In this document: positions 33,102 through 41,677 of the stretch, piece by piece | Numbering within the stretch: position 1 is the stretch's first letter | Layout: every line of letters starts with the position of its first letter | NCBI GenBank assembly: GCA_017535925.1 | Contig: JAFXTD010000062.1 | Span: 1 to 64,000 of the forward strand | From: Selenomonadaceae bacterium | GTDB taxonomy: Bacteria; Bacillota; Negativicutes; Selenomonadales; Selenomonadaceae | Length of the DNA stretch: 64,000 nt | Reading direction: 5' to 3' | The notes under the pieces: generated by a model | Databases searched by the model: none | What the model was told of the DNA's origin: nothing | Seen by the model: only the letters and a program-made list of their open reading frames with translations | Position numbers and translations under genes: made by a program

Positions 33102-34985
33102 ATGAAAAATTTACTGTACACCATTAAAGCGAACACTCCTAAGGAAGAAATTATCCGCAAGTTGCGCGAGCACCCCGAAATAAAATTTGTGTCGCTGGTC
33201 GGCATTGACCTTGCCGGCAACGACACCGATGAAAAAATTCCCGTAAGACTTTTTATTAAGGATATCGACGAATTCTACGCGGGCACGGCAGTTCAGACGG
33301 ATGGTTCCAGCGTCGTGTTGCCCGGTATCGCCACACTCAACAATGCCAAAGTCGATATGCCCGTTGACCCGACGGTTAATTGGTTCGTCGATTACAATTT
33401 CGAATACTTCGACGACGAAACAAATAAACCTGTAGGCACCTTGAGGATTCCGAGCTTTTTGATTCACGAGGGCAAGCGTGTCGACTCCCGCGCTGTTTTG
33501 ACTGATACTCTCTCTTTCGTCAAGCGCGAATTGCTCGATATGTTCCATGCCCGCCCGAATATTGACGGCTTGGAAGTCAGCGGCGCGGATATTTCGGACA
33601 TCAGCTTTACTTCGGCGACGGAACTTGAATTCTGGGTTAAGACGCCGTTGGAAGAAGCAGCAATCGAAGAAATGAGCGCATCGCAGGTCATGCAGGAGCA
33701 ATATTGGGAACGGACGCACGGTGCAGTTCGTTGCGCGCTGGAAAAATGCGTAGTCGAGTTGGATAAATACGATTTGCAAGTCGAAATGGGGCACAAGGAA
33801 GTTGGCGGACTCAAAGCTCAAATTGACGAGTCGGGTCACTTAACTCACGTCTGCGAACAGTTGGAAATTGATTGGCGATTCGCGGACGCCGTTCAAGCCG
33901 CCGATAATGAAATGTTCGTTCGGACAATCGTCAAAGAAATTTTCCGCGCAAACGGTTTGGAAGTCAGCTTCAAAGCAAAGCCGATGATCGGTCTTGCCGG
34001 CAACGGCGAACATACGCATATCGGGCTTGCGGCAGTCACGAGCGACGGGAAAGTTCATAACCTCTTCGCCGCAAAAAATCCCTACGAAGACTTCATGAGC
34101 GCAGTCGGTTACGGCGCGATTATGGGCTTGCTGAAAAATTACGAGGTCATTAATCCTTTCGTCAGCGCGACCAATGATTCACTCAACCGCCTCAAGCCCG
34201 GTTTCGAGGCTCCTGTTTGTATCGTGACTTCGCTCGGACATACGCCCAAAATTCCAAGCCGCAACCGCACGATTTTGGCGGGACTGATTCGCGACTTGAA
34301 AAATCCGATGGCGACCCGTTTTGAACTTCGCGCCTGCAATCCTTACACGAATACTTATCTGGTTTTGGCGGCGGCGTATTCGGCGATACTTGACGGAATT
34401 CGTGCAACGCTTGACCGCTCGGCAGTCGATTTGCTGACTGAACTTAGCAAGAAGGCGGGGCAAGACGGTTTCTATTTGGAAAAGAGCCGCGCCTATCGCA
34501 GCGAGCAAGATGTTTTCGAGGACTACACCGCCGAAGAACGCGATAATCTTTTCGGCGCACCGCCCGCCACCGTTTGGGAGAACATGTCCGCTTTCGAGAA
34601 ATATCCCGCTAAAGTTCGTGTCATCACGGCAGGCGGCGCACTTCGCCCGCAAATTATCAAGTCGTTCAGAGAAGGCGCATTGCTTCGCTGGAAAACGGAA
34701 ATCATCGCCCGTATCTTGCCCGAAATGCGCAACATTGTCCGCAAAGCGAAACTTATCGAAAGCGATTCACGCACCGACCAAGACTCTTACAACTGGAACA
34801 AAATCAAAGATGTTCGAGCTCTGCTTGCCAAAGACTCAATCGACAAAAAATCTCTCTTCACCCGTTTGACCAACGCGCTTACCGAGGGCGACTACGCGAC
34901 TGCATCCAAATTGCAGGTTGAAATGTACGACAAGATCGAGGAGCTCAAACAACTCTACGATGCATATGTCAAGAACAACATTTGA
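33102..34985 (+). CDS. glnA: Glutamine synthetase (long form)
   Basis: Makes glutamine from glutamate, ammonium and ATP. The 627 residues contain the beta-grasp domain (KFVSLVGIDLAGNDTDEKIP) and the catalytic domain. The Glu ligands fall in TELEFW and QVEMGHKEVGG. NGEHTHIGLA corresponds to the NGSGMHTH ammonium-site motif, NRLKPGFEAPV is a clear match, and SRNRT and RFELRACNPYTNTYLVLAA correspond to the ATP/glutamate-binding RSxNR and RxExR regions. About 170 extra C-terminal residues follow, including a helical, Lys/Glu-rich tail. It is longer than common GSI (about 440-470) and shorter than GSIII (about 700). The Tyr of the adenylylation loop is not evident. GGGAGG precedes the ATG. Confidence 0.92.
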   Translation: MKNLLYTIKANTPKEEIIRKLREHPEIKFVSLVGIDLAGNDTDEKIPVRLFIKDIDEFYAGTAVQTDGSSVVLPGIATLNNAKVDMPVDPTVNWFVDYNFEYFDDETNKPVGTLRIPSFLIHEGKRVDSRAVLTDTLSFVKRELLDMFHARPNIDGLEVSGADISDISFTSATELEFWVKTPLEEAAIEEMSASQVMQEQYWERTHGAVRCALEKCVVELDKYDLQVEMGHKEVGGLKAQIDESGHLTHVCEQLEIDWRFADAVQAADNEMFVRTIVKEIFRANGLEVSFKAKPMIGLAGNGEHTHIGLAAVTSDGKVHNLFAAKNPYEDFMSAVGYGAIMGLLKNYEVINPFVSATNDSLNRLKPGFEAPVCIVTSLGHTPKIPSRNRTILAGLIRDLKNPMATRFELRACNPYTNTYLVLAAAYSAILDGIRATLDRSAVDLLTELSKKAGQDGFYLEKSRAYRSEQDVFEDYTAEERDNLFGAPPATVWENMSAFEKYPAKVRVITAGGALRPQIIKSFREGALLRWKTEIIARILPEMRNIVRKAKLIESDSRTDQDSYNWNKIKDVRALLAKDSIDKKSLFTRLTNALTEGDYATASKLQVEMYDKIEELKQLYDAYVKNNI

Positions 34986-34994
34986 AATTTTTTC

Positions 34995-35028
34995 GGGGGC
35001 AGTCGGTCGGAAACCTTCTGCCCTTTTT
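34995..35028 (+). terminator. Terminator or attenuator between glnA and gltB1
   Basis: GGGCAG (34997-35002) pairs with CTGCCC (35018-35023) around a 15-base loop, followed by T5. It would reduce read-through into the glutamate synthase genes. Confidence 0.78.
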
Positions 35029-35044
35029 GTTTGGAGGATTTGAA

Positions 35045-36145
35045 ATGTGCAGAATAGGAGCCGTTAAAAGCAAAAAGCCCGTCTACCCGTCGACGGCACT
35101 GCGTTTGATGTTGCCGCAGCAGGAAGGGCACGACAATTCTGGCTTTGCAATGGTCATGCAAGATTTGGCGGGAGTTTTCTCGCTTTACAAGGATAAGCCG
35201 CTGTTGTCAATGGCATGCACGAAAAAAGGAGCGCGGCTCGTCGAAGATTATCTTGCGGCTCAAAATTTTGTCAAAATGGCGGAGTGGTTGCCCGTCCCCA
35301 ACAAACAAAAAGGCTTGGACATTCAAACCATGCCTTACTACATTTTTCGGAACTACGATTATCCCGAACATATTACCGACGCCGAGGAGCGCGAAGCTCT
35401 TTTGCTTGATACGCGGCTTGAGTTGAGAAAAATTTTGACCGAATCGGATCAAGGTTACGTTTACTCTTTCTGGCCTGACGTGCTGACTTTGAAAGAAATC
35501 GGCGACCCGCGCGACATTGCGACTTACTTCCGGTTGTGGGACGACAACGAAACTTTGCTTGCAAAAAATATAATCGTCCAGTGTCGGCAGAATACAAATT
35601 ATAAAATCGTTCGCTATGCCGCGCATCCTTTCTTCCTGCAAGGCTACACCCTCTGCGCGAACGGCGAAAACACTTTCTACACGAAGAACAAAGAGTTCCA
35701 GAAAAATCTTCATCGCGGCTACATCGGCTTTGAATCGGATTCGCAAAATTTTTTGTACACGTTGCATTACGTCCTGCACGAGCTGAAGTGGTCGATACCC
35801 TACTACAAGCACGTGATAACCCCGTTGCCTTTTGCCGAAATTGCCCGGCGTCCCGACCGAGAAATTTTGCTGTCGATTCGTCAATCGCTGGCGCATTTGG
35901 AAATTAACGGACCGAACACGATAATAGCCGGCTTGCCCGACGGAAGAATGATGACTTGTTGCGATTCAAAAAAATTGCGCCCCGTTGTCGTCGGCGGCGA
36001 CGATACCACCATTGCAATTTCTTCCGAAGTCTGCGGCATAAATGAAATTTTGCCCGAAAGAAACATGGAGCGCGACATTTACCCGAACGAACGCGAGGTC
36101 GTCGTGATTGATAATGATTTGGGGGTGACGAGATGGAAGCAATGA
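35045..36145 (+). CDS. Glutamate synthase, glutamine amidotransferase subunit (GltB1-type)
   Basis: A 366-residue class II glutamine amidotransferase that releases ammonia from glutamine for glutamate synthesis. After removal of Met the N-terminal nucleophile is Cys2 (MCRIGAVK). LMLPQQEGHDNSGFAMVMQD carries the Asn/Gly residues of the Ntn-hydrolase site. The last part, EVCGINEILPER, matches the archaeal-type GltB1 pattern. The start at 35045 is fixed by the required Met-Cys and by GGAGG upstream; the ORF extends back to 34982 without support. It overlaps the next gene by 13 bases, so the two are translationally coupled. Confidence 0.9.
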   Translation: MCRIGAVKSKKPVYPSTALRLMLPQQEGHDNSGFAMVMQDLAGVFSLYKDKPLLSMACTKKGARLVEDYLAAQNFVKMAEWLPVPNKQKGLDIQTMPYYIFRNYDYPEHITDAEEREALLLDTRLELRKILTESDQGYVYSFWPDVLTLKEIGDPRDIATYFRLWDDNETLLAKNIIVQCRQNTNYKIVRYAAHPFFLQGYTLCANGENTFYTKNKEFQKNLHRGYIGFESDSQNFLYTLHYVLHELKWSIPYYKHVITPLPFAEIARRPDREILLSIRQSLAHLEINGPNTIIAGLPDGRMMTCCDSKKLRPVVVGGDDTTIAISSEVCGINEILPERNMERDIYPNEREVVVIDNDLGVTRWKQ

Positions 36146-37758
36146 AAGTTCAAGACTTGGCGATTAATGATTTGCCGTGGAAGATTGAATACAATGCCGA
36201 GCGTTGCACAATGTGCGGCAGTTGCGTTGCGTCTTGCACCTTCAAGGCGATTAAGGTTGAAGTTCAGCGCAAGTCAATCACGCTCTCCGAAGCAAATCAA
36301 CCCGAACCGATTCACCGTCAACTTGCTTTGCCCGTTATCAAACAGGTTGCCGATATTAATTGCGCGTGTCGAGGTTGCGGCATGTGCGAAAGAGTTTGTC
36401 CGAACAATGCAATTCGCGCCGTGAGGAATCCCGATAACCGCAGGAATTTGCTTTTCAATCGACCGATTAAGCGCGGCGGCAGAACGAACTTAAACGCGCA
36501 ACGGACGCTGGATAAAATTATCGTCGGCAGAATTTCGCAAATGACAGACCCGTCGCTTGATTCGATTCGCCACACTTTTGATATACGCTCGCCGCTCGGA
36601 AGAGTCCTCTCGCCGAAAGAATTGCCCATGATTATGGAAGGCGGCAAACTCGTCATGACGAAGACAACACCGCCGGTGCGCTGGATTTATCCTCTGATTT
36701 TTTCGGATATGTCAATCGGTGCGCTGTCGACCAGAGCTTGGGAGGCGGTTGCAATGGCGGCGGCTTATCTCAATGAAAAATGCGGTTTGCCCGTGCGAAT
36801 GAGTTCCGGCGAAGGCGGCATGCCCGTCAAACTTTTGGAGTCGGAGTATCTGAAATATTTCATCATACAAATTGCGTCGGGGCATTTCGGCTGGAACAGA
36901 ATCATAAAAGCGATGCCGCGAATGAAAGTCGACCCGGCAGGCGTGCTGATAAAAATCGGTCAAGGAGCCAAGCCCGGTGACGGCGGGTTACTTCAAGCGG
37001 AAAAAGTCGCGCCTCATGTCCAAGCAATTCGCGGCGTGCCCAAAGCAACTTTATCCTCGCCGCCCAATCATCAAGGACTTTACTCAATCGAAGAATCCGT
37101 TCAGAAAATGCATTTGTCTTTGAACGCAGCGTTCGGCTTCCGTGTTCCCGTTGCCATAAAATGCGCGGCGTCTTCAACTTCGGTCTCGGTCTACAACAAT
37201 CTTTTGCGCGATCCGTACAAAATTTGCGGCGGCTTTTTTATCGACGGCATACAAGGCGGTACGGGTGCTGCCAATGAAATTTCTCTCGACCACACAGGTC
37301 ATCCCGTCGTGTCGAAAATTCGCGATTGCTACCTCGCGGCGATTGAGCAAGGTGCTCAAGGACAAATTCCTCTTTACGGCGGCGGCGGTATCGGTATGAC
37401 CGGCAACGCGGCGGCTGACGCTTTCAAAATGATTTGCCTCGGTGCGAACGGAGTTTTCTGCGGAAAAATTCTGATTCAACTGCTCGGCTGTGTCGGCAAC
37501 GAACAAGGTCGCTGCAACGCTTGCAACACCGGCAAATGTCCGACGGGAATTTGTACGCAGAATCCTCGATTGGTTAAGCGGCTTGACGTTGATAAAGGTG
37601 CTCAAAAAATCGTCGACTACGTGCTTGCTTTCGACGCCGAATTAAGAAAGTTAATGGCTCCAATCGGCAACAGCTCACTGCCCGTCGGCAGAAGTGATGC
37701 GCTCGTTTCGACCGATAAAGCCATTGCCGATAAGCTCGGCATTCAATACGTTTGCTGA
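36133..37758 (+). CDS. Glutamate synthase, FMN/iron-sulfur central subunit (GltB2-type)
   Basis: A 541-residue subunit holding the synthase site. The N-terminal ferredoxin domain has two Cys sets (CTMCGSCVASC and CRGCGMCERVCPNNA). The Glu_synthase (FMN) TIM barrel follows, with SDMSIGALSTRAWEAVA, the 2-oxoglutarate/FMN segment RMSSGEGGMP, IKIGQGAKPGDGG and DGIQGGTGAA. A late Cys cluster CNACNTGKCPTGICTQ is expected to bind the 3Fe-4S centre. This is the archaeal-type arrangement, in which the large GltB chain is divided among separate genes. It accepts ammonia from the GltB1 subunit and electrons via the GltD part of the downstream fusion. Confidence 0.93.
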   Translation: MEAMKVQDLAINDLPWKIEYNAERCTMCGSCVASCTFKAIKVEVQRKSITLSEANQPEPIHRQLALPVIKQVADINCACRGCGMCERVCPNNAIRAVRNPDNRRNLLFNRPIKRGGRTNLNAQRTLDKIIVGRISQMTDPSLDSIRHTFDIRSPLGRVLSPKELPMIMEGGKLVMTKTTPPVRWIYPLIFSDMSIGALSTRAWEAVAMAAAYLNEKCGLPVRMSSGEGGMPVKLLESEYLKYFIIQIASGHFGWNRIIKAMPRMKVDPAGVLIKIGQGAKPGDGGLLQAEKVAPHVQAIRGVPKATLSSPPNHQGLYSIEESVQKMHLSLNAAFGFRVPVAIKCAASSTSVSVYNNLLRDPYKICGGFFIDGIQGGTGAANEISLDHTGHPVVSKIRDCYLAAIEQGAQGQIPLYGGGGIGMTGNAAADAFKMICLGANGVFCGKILIQLLGCVGNEQGRCNACNTGKCPTGICTQNPRLVKRLDVDKGAQKIVDYVLAFDAELRKLMAPIGNSSLPVGRSDALVSTDKAIADKLGIQYVC

Positions 37759-37770
37759 AGAGGTCGACAA

Positions 37771-38397
37771 ATGAACGAATACAAAATCATAGACGAAAAA
37801 AATTGGCAACGTGCTGCTCACTGCGCGATTTTCAGAAATTGTATCGAGCCGAATTTTTGCGTGACGTTTGAAGTTGACGTGACAAATTTTTACAGGAAAG
37901 TTAAAGAGCAAAATTTATCGTTCACGCTGTCGATGGTTTATGCGGTTTGCAAATGCGGCAACGAAATTGAAAATTTTCGCTACAGATTTGTTGACGATGC
38001 GATTGTTTTGTTTGACAAAATTGATACGGCGTTCACGTGGCTGAATTTGGAAACTGAACTGTTCAAAGTCGTTAATGTGCCGCTGTCGGATAATCTTCAA
38101 AGTTACGTCGAACTCGCCAAGAAAACGGCTGAAAGTCAAGCCGAATATTTCATCGCGCCGCTCGGCAATGATGTTTTTCAATGTTCGCCAATGCCTTGGG
38201 TGACGTACCTGCATATTTCGCACACCAATTCCGGCAAAAAAGACAATGCAACGCCGCTGTTCGACTGGGGAAAATTTCGCGCCGTTAATGGAAAATTATT
38301 GATGCCGCTGTCGGTTCAAGTGCACCATTCATTTGTTGACGGCTTACACGTCGGAAAATTTGCGGACAGACTTCAAAGCTACTTGGACGGCTTGTGA
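37771..38397 (+). CDS. Chloramphenicol-acetyltransferase-like protein
   Basis: A 208-residue trimeric-type O-acetyltransferase of the CAT family, near normal CAT length. The catalytic segment VQVHHSFVDGLHVGKF contains the His base and the Asp-Gly that follow the HHxxxDG pattern. Earlier landmarks are FTLSMVYAVCKCGNEI, FRYRF and PWVTYLHISH. It sits inside the glutamate synthase operon, 12 bases after gltB2 and just ahead of gltB3/D, with GAGG before the ATG, so it is co-transcribed. Chromosomal CAT-like proteins do not necessarily inactivate chloramphenicol, and the true acceptor here is unknown. Confidence 0.9.
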   Translation: MNEYKIIDEKNWQRAAHCAIFRNCIEPNFCVTFEVDVTNFYRKVKEQNLSFTLSMVYAVCKCGNEIENFRYRFVDDAIVLFDKIDTAFTWLNLETELFKVVNVPLSDNLQSYVELAKKTAESQAEYFIAPLGNDVFQCSPMPWVTYLHISHTNSGKKDNATPLFDWGKFRAVNGKLLMPLSVQVHHSFVDGLHVGKFADRLQSYLDGL

Positions 38398-38414
38398 TTT
38401 GGGAGAGATTAGGA

Positions 38415-40739
38415 ATGTTAAAAATTACCACGATAAAAAACAACGAGCGTATGTCGACGCAAGACCTTTTGCTGATGATTGAAGCGGCTGTCAAAGCGGG
38501 CGAAACCGATTTTGAGATTGCGGCTTCAGGTCAACACGACATTGGCGGTCCTTTGTGGCACCCCGAAGGCAAGACGTTGAATTTTCACGTGACAAACGCC
38601 GGTCAACGCGTCGGCTCGATGTGCTTGCCCAACACCGAAATTATCGTTGAAGGTTCGACTTCGGCTGATGTCGGTTGGCTCAATTCCGGCGGCATTATCA
38701 CCGTCAAAGGCGACGTGGGCGACACGGCAGGGCATTGCTCAAGCGGCGGAAAAATTTATATCGGCGGGCGCGCAGGCACTCGAACGGGTTCGCTTATGAA
38801 ACATGATCCGCTTTACGAGGAGCCGGAACTTTGGGTTCTTAAAAACGTCGGAAGTTTTTCTTTTGAATTCATGGGCGGCGGAAGAGCTGTCGTTTGCGGC
38901 GTCGATTGCGAAAATTTTTCTTCCGTGCTGGGCGAAAGAGCTTGTGTCGGCATGGTCGGCGGCGTTGTCTACGTGCGCGGAAAAATTTCCGATTACCCCG
39001 ATGATATTTTGTGTCTTGAGCTTGATTCTGATGACGTTGCTTTTCTCAAGAGCGGCATGAATCATTTTCTTAACGCCGTTGAAAAATCCGAACTGATTGC
39101 CGAGCTTAGCGACTGGCGCGAATGGAAAAAACTTCGTCCGCTGACTTTCGAGGAGAAGAAGCCGCAAGTTTTGCCCGACCTTGCCGCGTTCAGAAAAAAT
39201 GATTGGGTTAAGGGCGGAATTTTTTCTGACGTTGCCGACGACGATTTCACCGTTTTGAATACAGTCAATCGCGGGCTTTATCGGTTGCGTGTGCCGACTT
39301 GGGACAATGCAAAATTTTCCGCGCCGTGTCAATTTTTTTGCCCGACGGGTATTCCGACTCAAAAGCGGCTGGCTCTCTTGCGTCAAGGCAAAATTGAAGA
39401 GGCTTTAAAGCTCGTCTTGAAGTACACGCCGTTTCCGGGCTCGGTCTGCGGAACACTTTGCCCGAATCCCTGCATGGAAGGTTGCACGCGTTCCACGATT
39501 GACGAGGCGATTAAAATCGACGAACTTGGTTTGCAATCGGCTTATGTTGAAGTCGACCCTCCGAAAATTTCAAGCGGCAAGCAAGTCGGAATAATCGGCG
39601 GAGGCGTTGCGGGCTTGTCGGCGGCTTGGCAGTTGCGATTGCTCGGACACTCTGTCACGGTTTACGACGACGCAAATCAAATCGGCGGCAAACTCGCCCA
39701 AGTCATTCCTCATTCCCGCATGCCTCAAGAACTTTTGCAAACTGAATTGAATCGCATTGAAAAAATCGGCGTCAAGTTCGTGACGGGTTGCAAAGTTGAT
39801 GCCGCGAAGTTCAATCAAATTTGCGATACAAATGATGCGGTTTTGGTTGCCGTTGGCGGACACAAAGCTCGATATTTTAATTGGGAAGGAGCAGAGCTTT
39901 TGACGCACGGCATTGAATTTTTGAAGGCGATCAATCGCGGCGAAAAACCTCACGTCGGAAAAAAAGTTGTCGTTATCGGCGGCGGCAATTCCGGCATGGA
40001 CGTTGCGACTTCCGCTTACGAACAGGGCGCAGAAAGTGTCGTTGTCGTCGATGTCGTCAAGCCCGCTGCGTTTGCAAAAGAAATTCGGCGGCTTGAAGAC
40101 TTCGGCGGCAAAATCGTTTGGCCGTTCGTGACAAAAAAAATCACCGCCGACGGAATTTTTTCGGACGACGACAGATTCATTGCGGCTGACCAAGTTATCG
40201 TTTCAATCGGCGAAGCTCCCGTGCTTGACTTCCTGCCCGAAGTAAAAAAATTCCGTGATTGGCTCGTGCCCGACGTTGAGAAAAAAATTTTGCCGAAAGT
40301 TTTTGCGGCGGGCGACGTGATTAAGCCCGGCAGATTGACTGACGCAATAGGCGATGCAAGGTTGACCGCGCTGATGATGAATCAATTCTTGCGCGGCGAA
40401 AAAATTTCTCCGTTGCCCGCGAAAAAAATCATTCCCGCCGAAAATCTTTCCAAAAAATTTTTCGAGAAGTGTCATCATTGCGACCTGCCCGACCCCATGC
40501 ACGAACATTTACGTTGCGTTTCCTGCGGCACATGTCGCGATTGCAAAATGTGTTTAAACTCTTGTCCCGAAAAGGCAATTTCGCGCATTGAACTTTCCGA
40601 CGGCTCGTGGCAATATATAAGTGACGAATCAAAATGCATCGGCTGCGGAATTTGCGCCGGCGTCTGTCCTTGCGGCGTCTGGAACATGAGCGACAACCCG
40701 AAAGAAATTTCCATGTACAGACTTTACAACGCAGGGTGA
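38415..40739 (+). CDS. Glutamate synthase GXGXG domain fused to GltD-type oxidoreductase and ferredoxin
   Basis: A 774-residue fusion. Residues about 30-220 form the GltB C-terminal GXGXG beta-helix (ADVGWLNSGGIITVKGDVGD, KIYIGGRAGTRTG, FEFMGGGRAVVCGVD). Residues about 300-370 are the Fer4_20 Cys region of GltD (FFCPTGIPTQKR, CGTLCPNPCMEGCTR). Then come FAD binding (VGIIGGGVAGLSAAWQL), the NAD(P) site (VVVIGGGNSGMDVATSA) and the second FAD region GDVIKPGRLTDAIGDA. The C-terminal ~90 residues add Cys clusters (CVSCGTCRDCKMCLNSCPEKA and CIGCGICAGVCPCGVW). With GltB1 and GltB2 this completes a three-chain glutamate synthase that draws electrons from NAD(P)H and possibly ferredoxin. The ATG at 38415 follows GGGAGA. 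Confidence 0.92.
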   Translation: MLKITTIKNNERMSTQDLLLMIEAAVKAGETDFEIAASGQHDIGGPLWHPEGKTLNFHVTNAGQRVGSMCLPNTEIIVEGSTSADVGWLNSGGIITVKGDVGDTAGHCSSGGKIYIGGRAGTRTGSLMKHDPLYEEPELWVLKNVGSFSFEFMGGGRAVVCGVDCENFSSVLGERACVGMVGGVVYVRGKISDYPDDILCLELDSDDVAFLKSGMNHFLNAVEKSELIAELSDWREWKKLRPLTFEEKKPQVLPDLAAFRKNDWVKGGIFSDVADDDFTVLNTVNRGLYRLRVPTWDNAKFSAPCQFFCPTGIPTQKRLALLRQGKIEEALKLVLKYTPFPGSVCGTLCPNPCMEGCTRSTIDEAIKIDELGLQSAYVEVDPPKISSGKQVGIIGGGVAGLSAAWQLRLLGHSVTVYDDANQIGGKLAQVIPHSRMPQELLQTELNRIEKIGVKFVTGCKVDAAKFNQICDTNDAVLVAVGGHKARYFNWEGAELLTHGIEFLKAINRGEKPHVGKKVVVIGGGNSGMDVATSAYEQGAESVVVVDVVKPAAFAKEIRRLEDFGGKIVWPFVTKKITADGIFSDDDRFIAADQVIVSIGEAPVLDFLPEVKKFRDWLVPDVEKKILPKVFAAGDVIKPGRLTDAIGDARLTALMMNQFLRGEKISPLPAKKIIPAENLSKKFFEKCHHCDLPDPMHEHLRCVSCGTCRDCKMCLNSCPEKAISRIELSDGSWQYISDESKCIGCGICAGVCPCGVWNMSDNPKEISMYRLYNAG

Positions 40740-40783
40740 CAGAATTTTTTTTACCCCTACAAAAATTTGATTGAGGTGCCACA

Positions 40784-41439
40784 ATGAACGTTATCGCCGT
40801 CAGCGGCAGTCCGCGAAAAAATCGGAATACCGAAAAAATGCTCGCCGAGGCTTTGAGCGGTTCGGCAACGCAAGGAGCTCAAACCAAACTTATTCGCCTT
40901 TACGACTTGAACTTCAAAGGTTGTAAAAGCTGTTTGGCTTGCAAAAGAATCGGTGCTCAACGTAAATATGTTTTGTCAAAGATGACTTGTCGCCCGTTCT
41001 TGAAGAATTGAGCAATGCCGACGCTCTCATTTTCGGTTCACCGATTTATTTCATGGAATTGACCGGCGTCATGCACTCTTGTCTTGAAAGATTTTATTTT
41101 CCCTACGTGACTTACAGCGCGGAGCAACAAACCTTTTTCAAACGTAAGTTGCCAATCGCTTTCATTTATACCATGAACGTCACACAAGATTGGCTTCAGA
41201 AAATGCCGATTGCCAATCGTTTTGCCGAAGTCACGAAAGAACTTTTTGGCGTCGAACCGGAAATTGTCTGTGCTTACAACACTTGGCAATATCCCGACTA
41301 CGAAAAATTTGAGCACGGTATTTTTTCCGTCGAGCAGAAGAAACATCATCGCGAGGAAAATTTTCCAAAAGAATTGGCGACCGCCAAACAACTCGGCATA
41401 TCTTTGGTGCAAAAGGTAAATCAAATAAATAACCAATGA
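40784..41439 (+). pseudogene. NADPH-dependent FMN reductase / iron-sulfur flavoprotein, frameshifted
   Basis: The first part (VIAVSGSPRKNRNTEKML, the flavodoxin-like phosphate loop, then CKSCLACKRIG) runs in one frame. After about base 40971 homology continues in the next frame as FVKDDLSPVLEELS, ADALIFGSPIYFMELTGVMH, to a stop at 41437-41439. Adding one T to the TTTT at 40971-40974 restores one open frame of about 218 codons. The remaining sequence is well conserved, so this is a recent mutation, a phase-variable tract or a sequencing error. GAGGTG precedes the start. The intact protein would reduce flavins or quinones and lies at the end of the nitrogen cluster. Confidence 0.85.
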
Positions 41440-41501
41440 ATTTTTCGCGCTTGCAGGGCGGCAGCATTGAATAACTGCAGGTCAATAATTAATCGTCAAA
41501 C

Positions 41502-41535
41502 AAAAAATCCCTTCGGCAAAAGTCGAAGTTTTTTT
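41502..41535 (+). terminator. Terminator after the flavin reductase pseudogene
   Basis: CTTCGGC (41511-41517) pairs with GTCGAAG (41522-41528), one wobble pair, AAAA loop, followed by T7. It shares 20 identical bases with the terminator after the DeoR gene. Confidence 0.85.
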
Positions 41536-41600
41536 GTTGTCGAAGCGAAAATTTTTTCTTGCTTGAATTTACCGACCGCCCTTAATCCGAATCGGCACTG

Positions 41601-41629
41601 TTGAATTAAAAAAATTTAAAGGGTAAAAT
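41601..41629 (+). promoter_or_regulatory. Promoter of the lct operon
   Basis: TTGAAT (41601-41606), a 17-base spacer and TAAAAT (41624-41629). Transcription would begin near 41636, which argues for the internal start of lctB at 41678. Confidence 0.72.
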
Positions 41630-41677
41630 AATGCCATGAACTTTTACGTGGAAAATAATTTTGACAGGAGAGCAATG

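Noticed and set aside
37771-38397. Chloramphenicol resistance gene
   Set aside because: Fold and active site fit CAT, but the chromosomal operon context and lack of mobile elements do not support calling it a resistance determinant.
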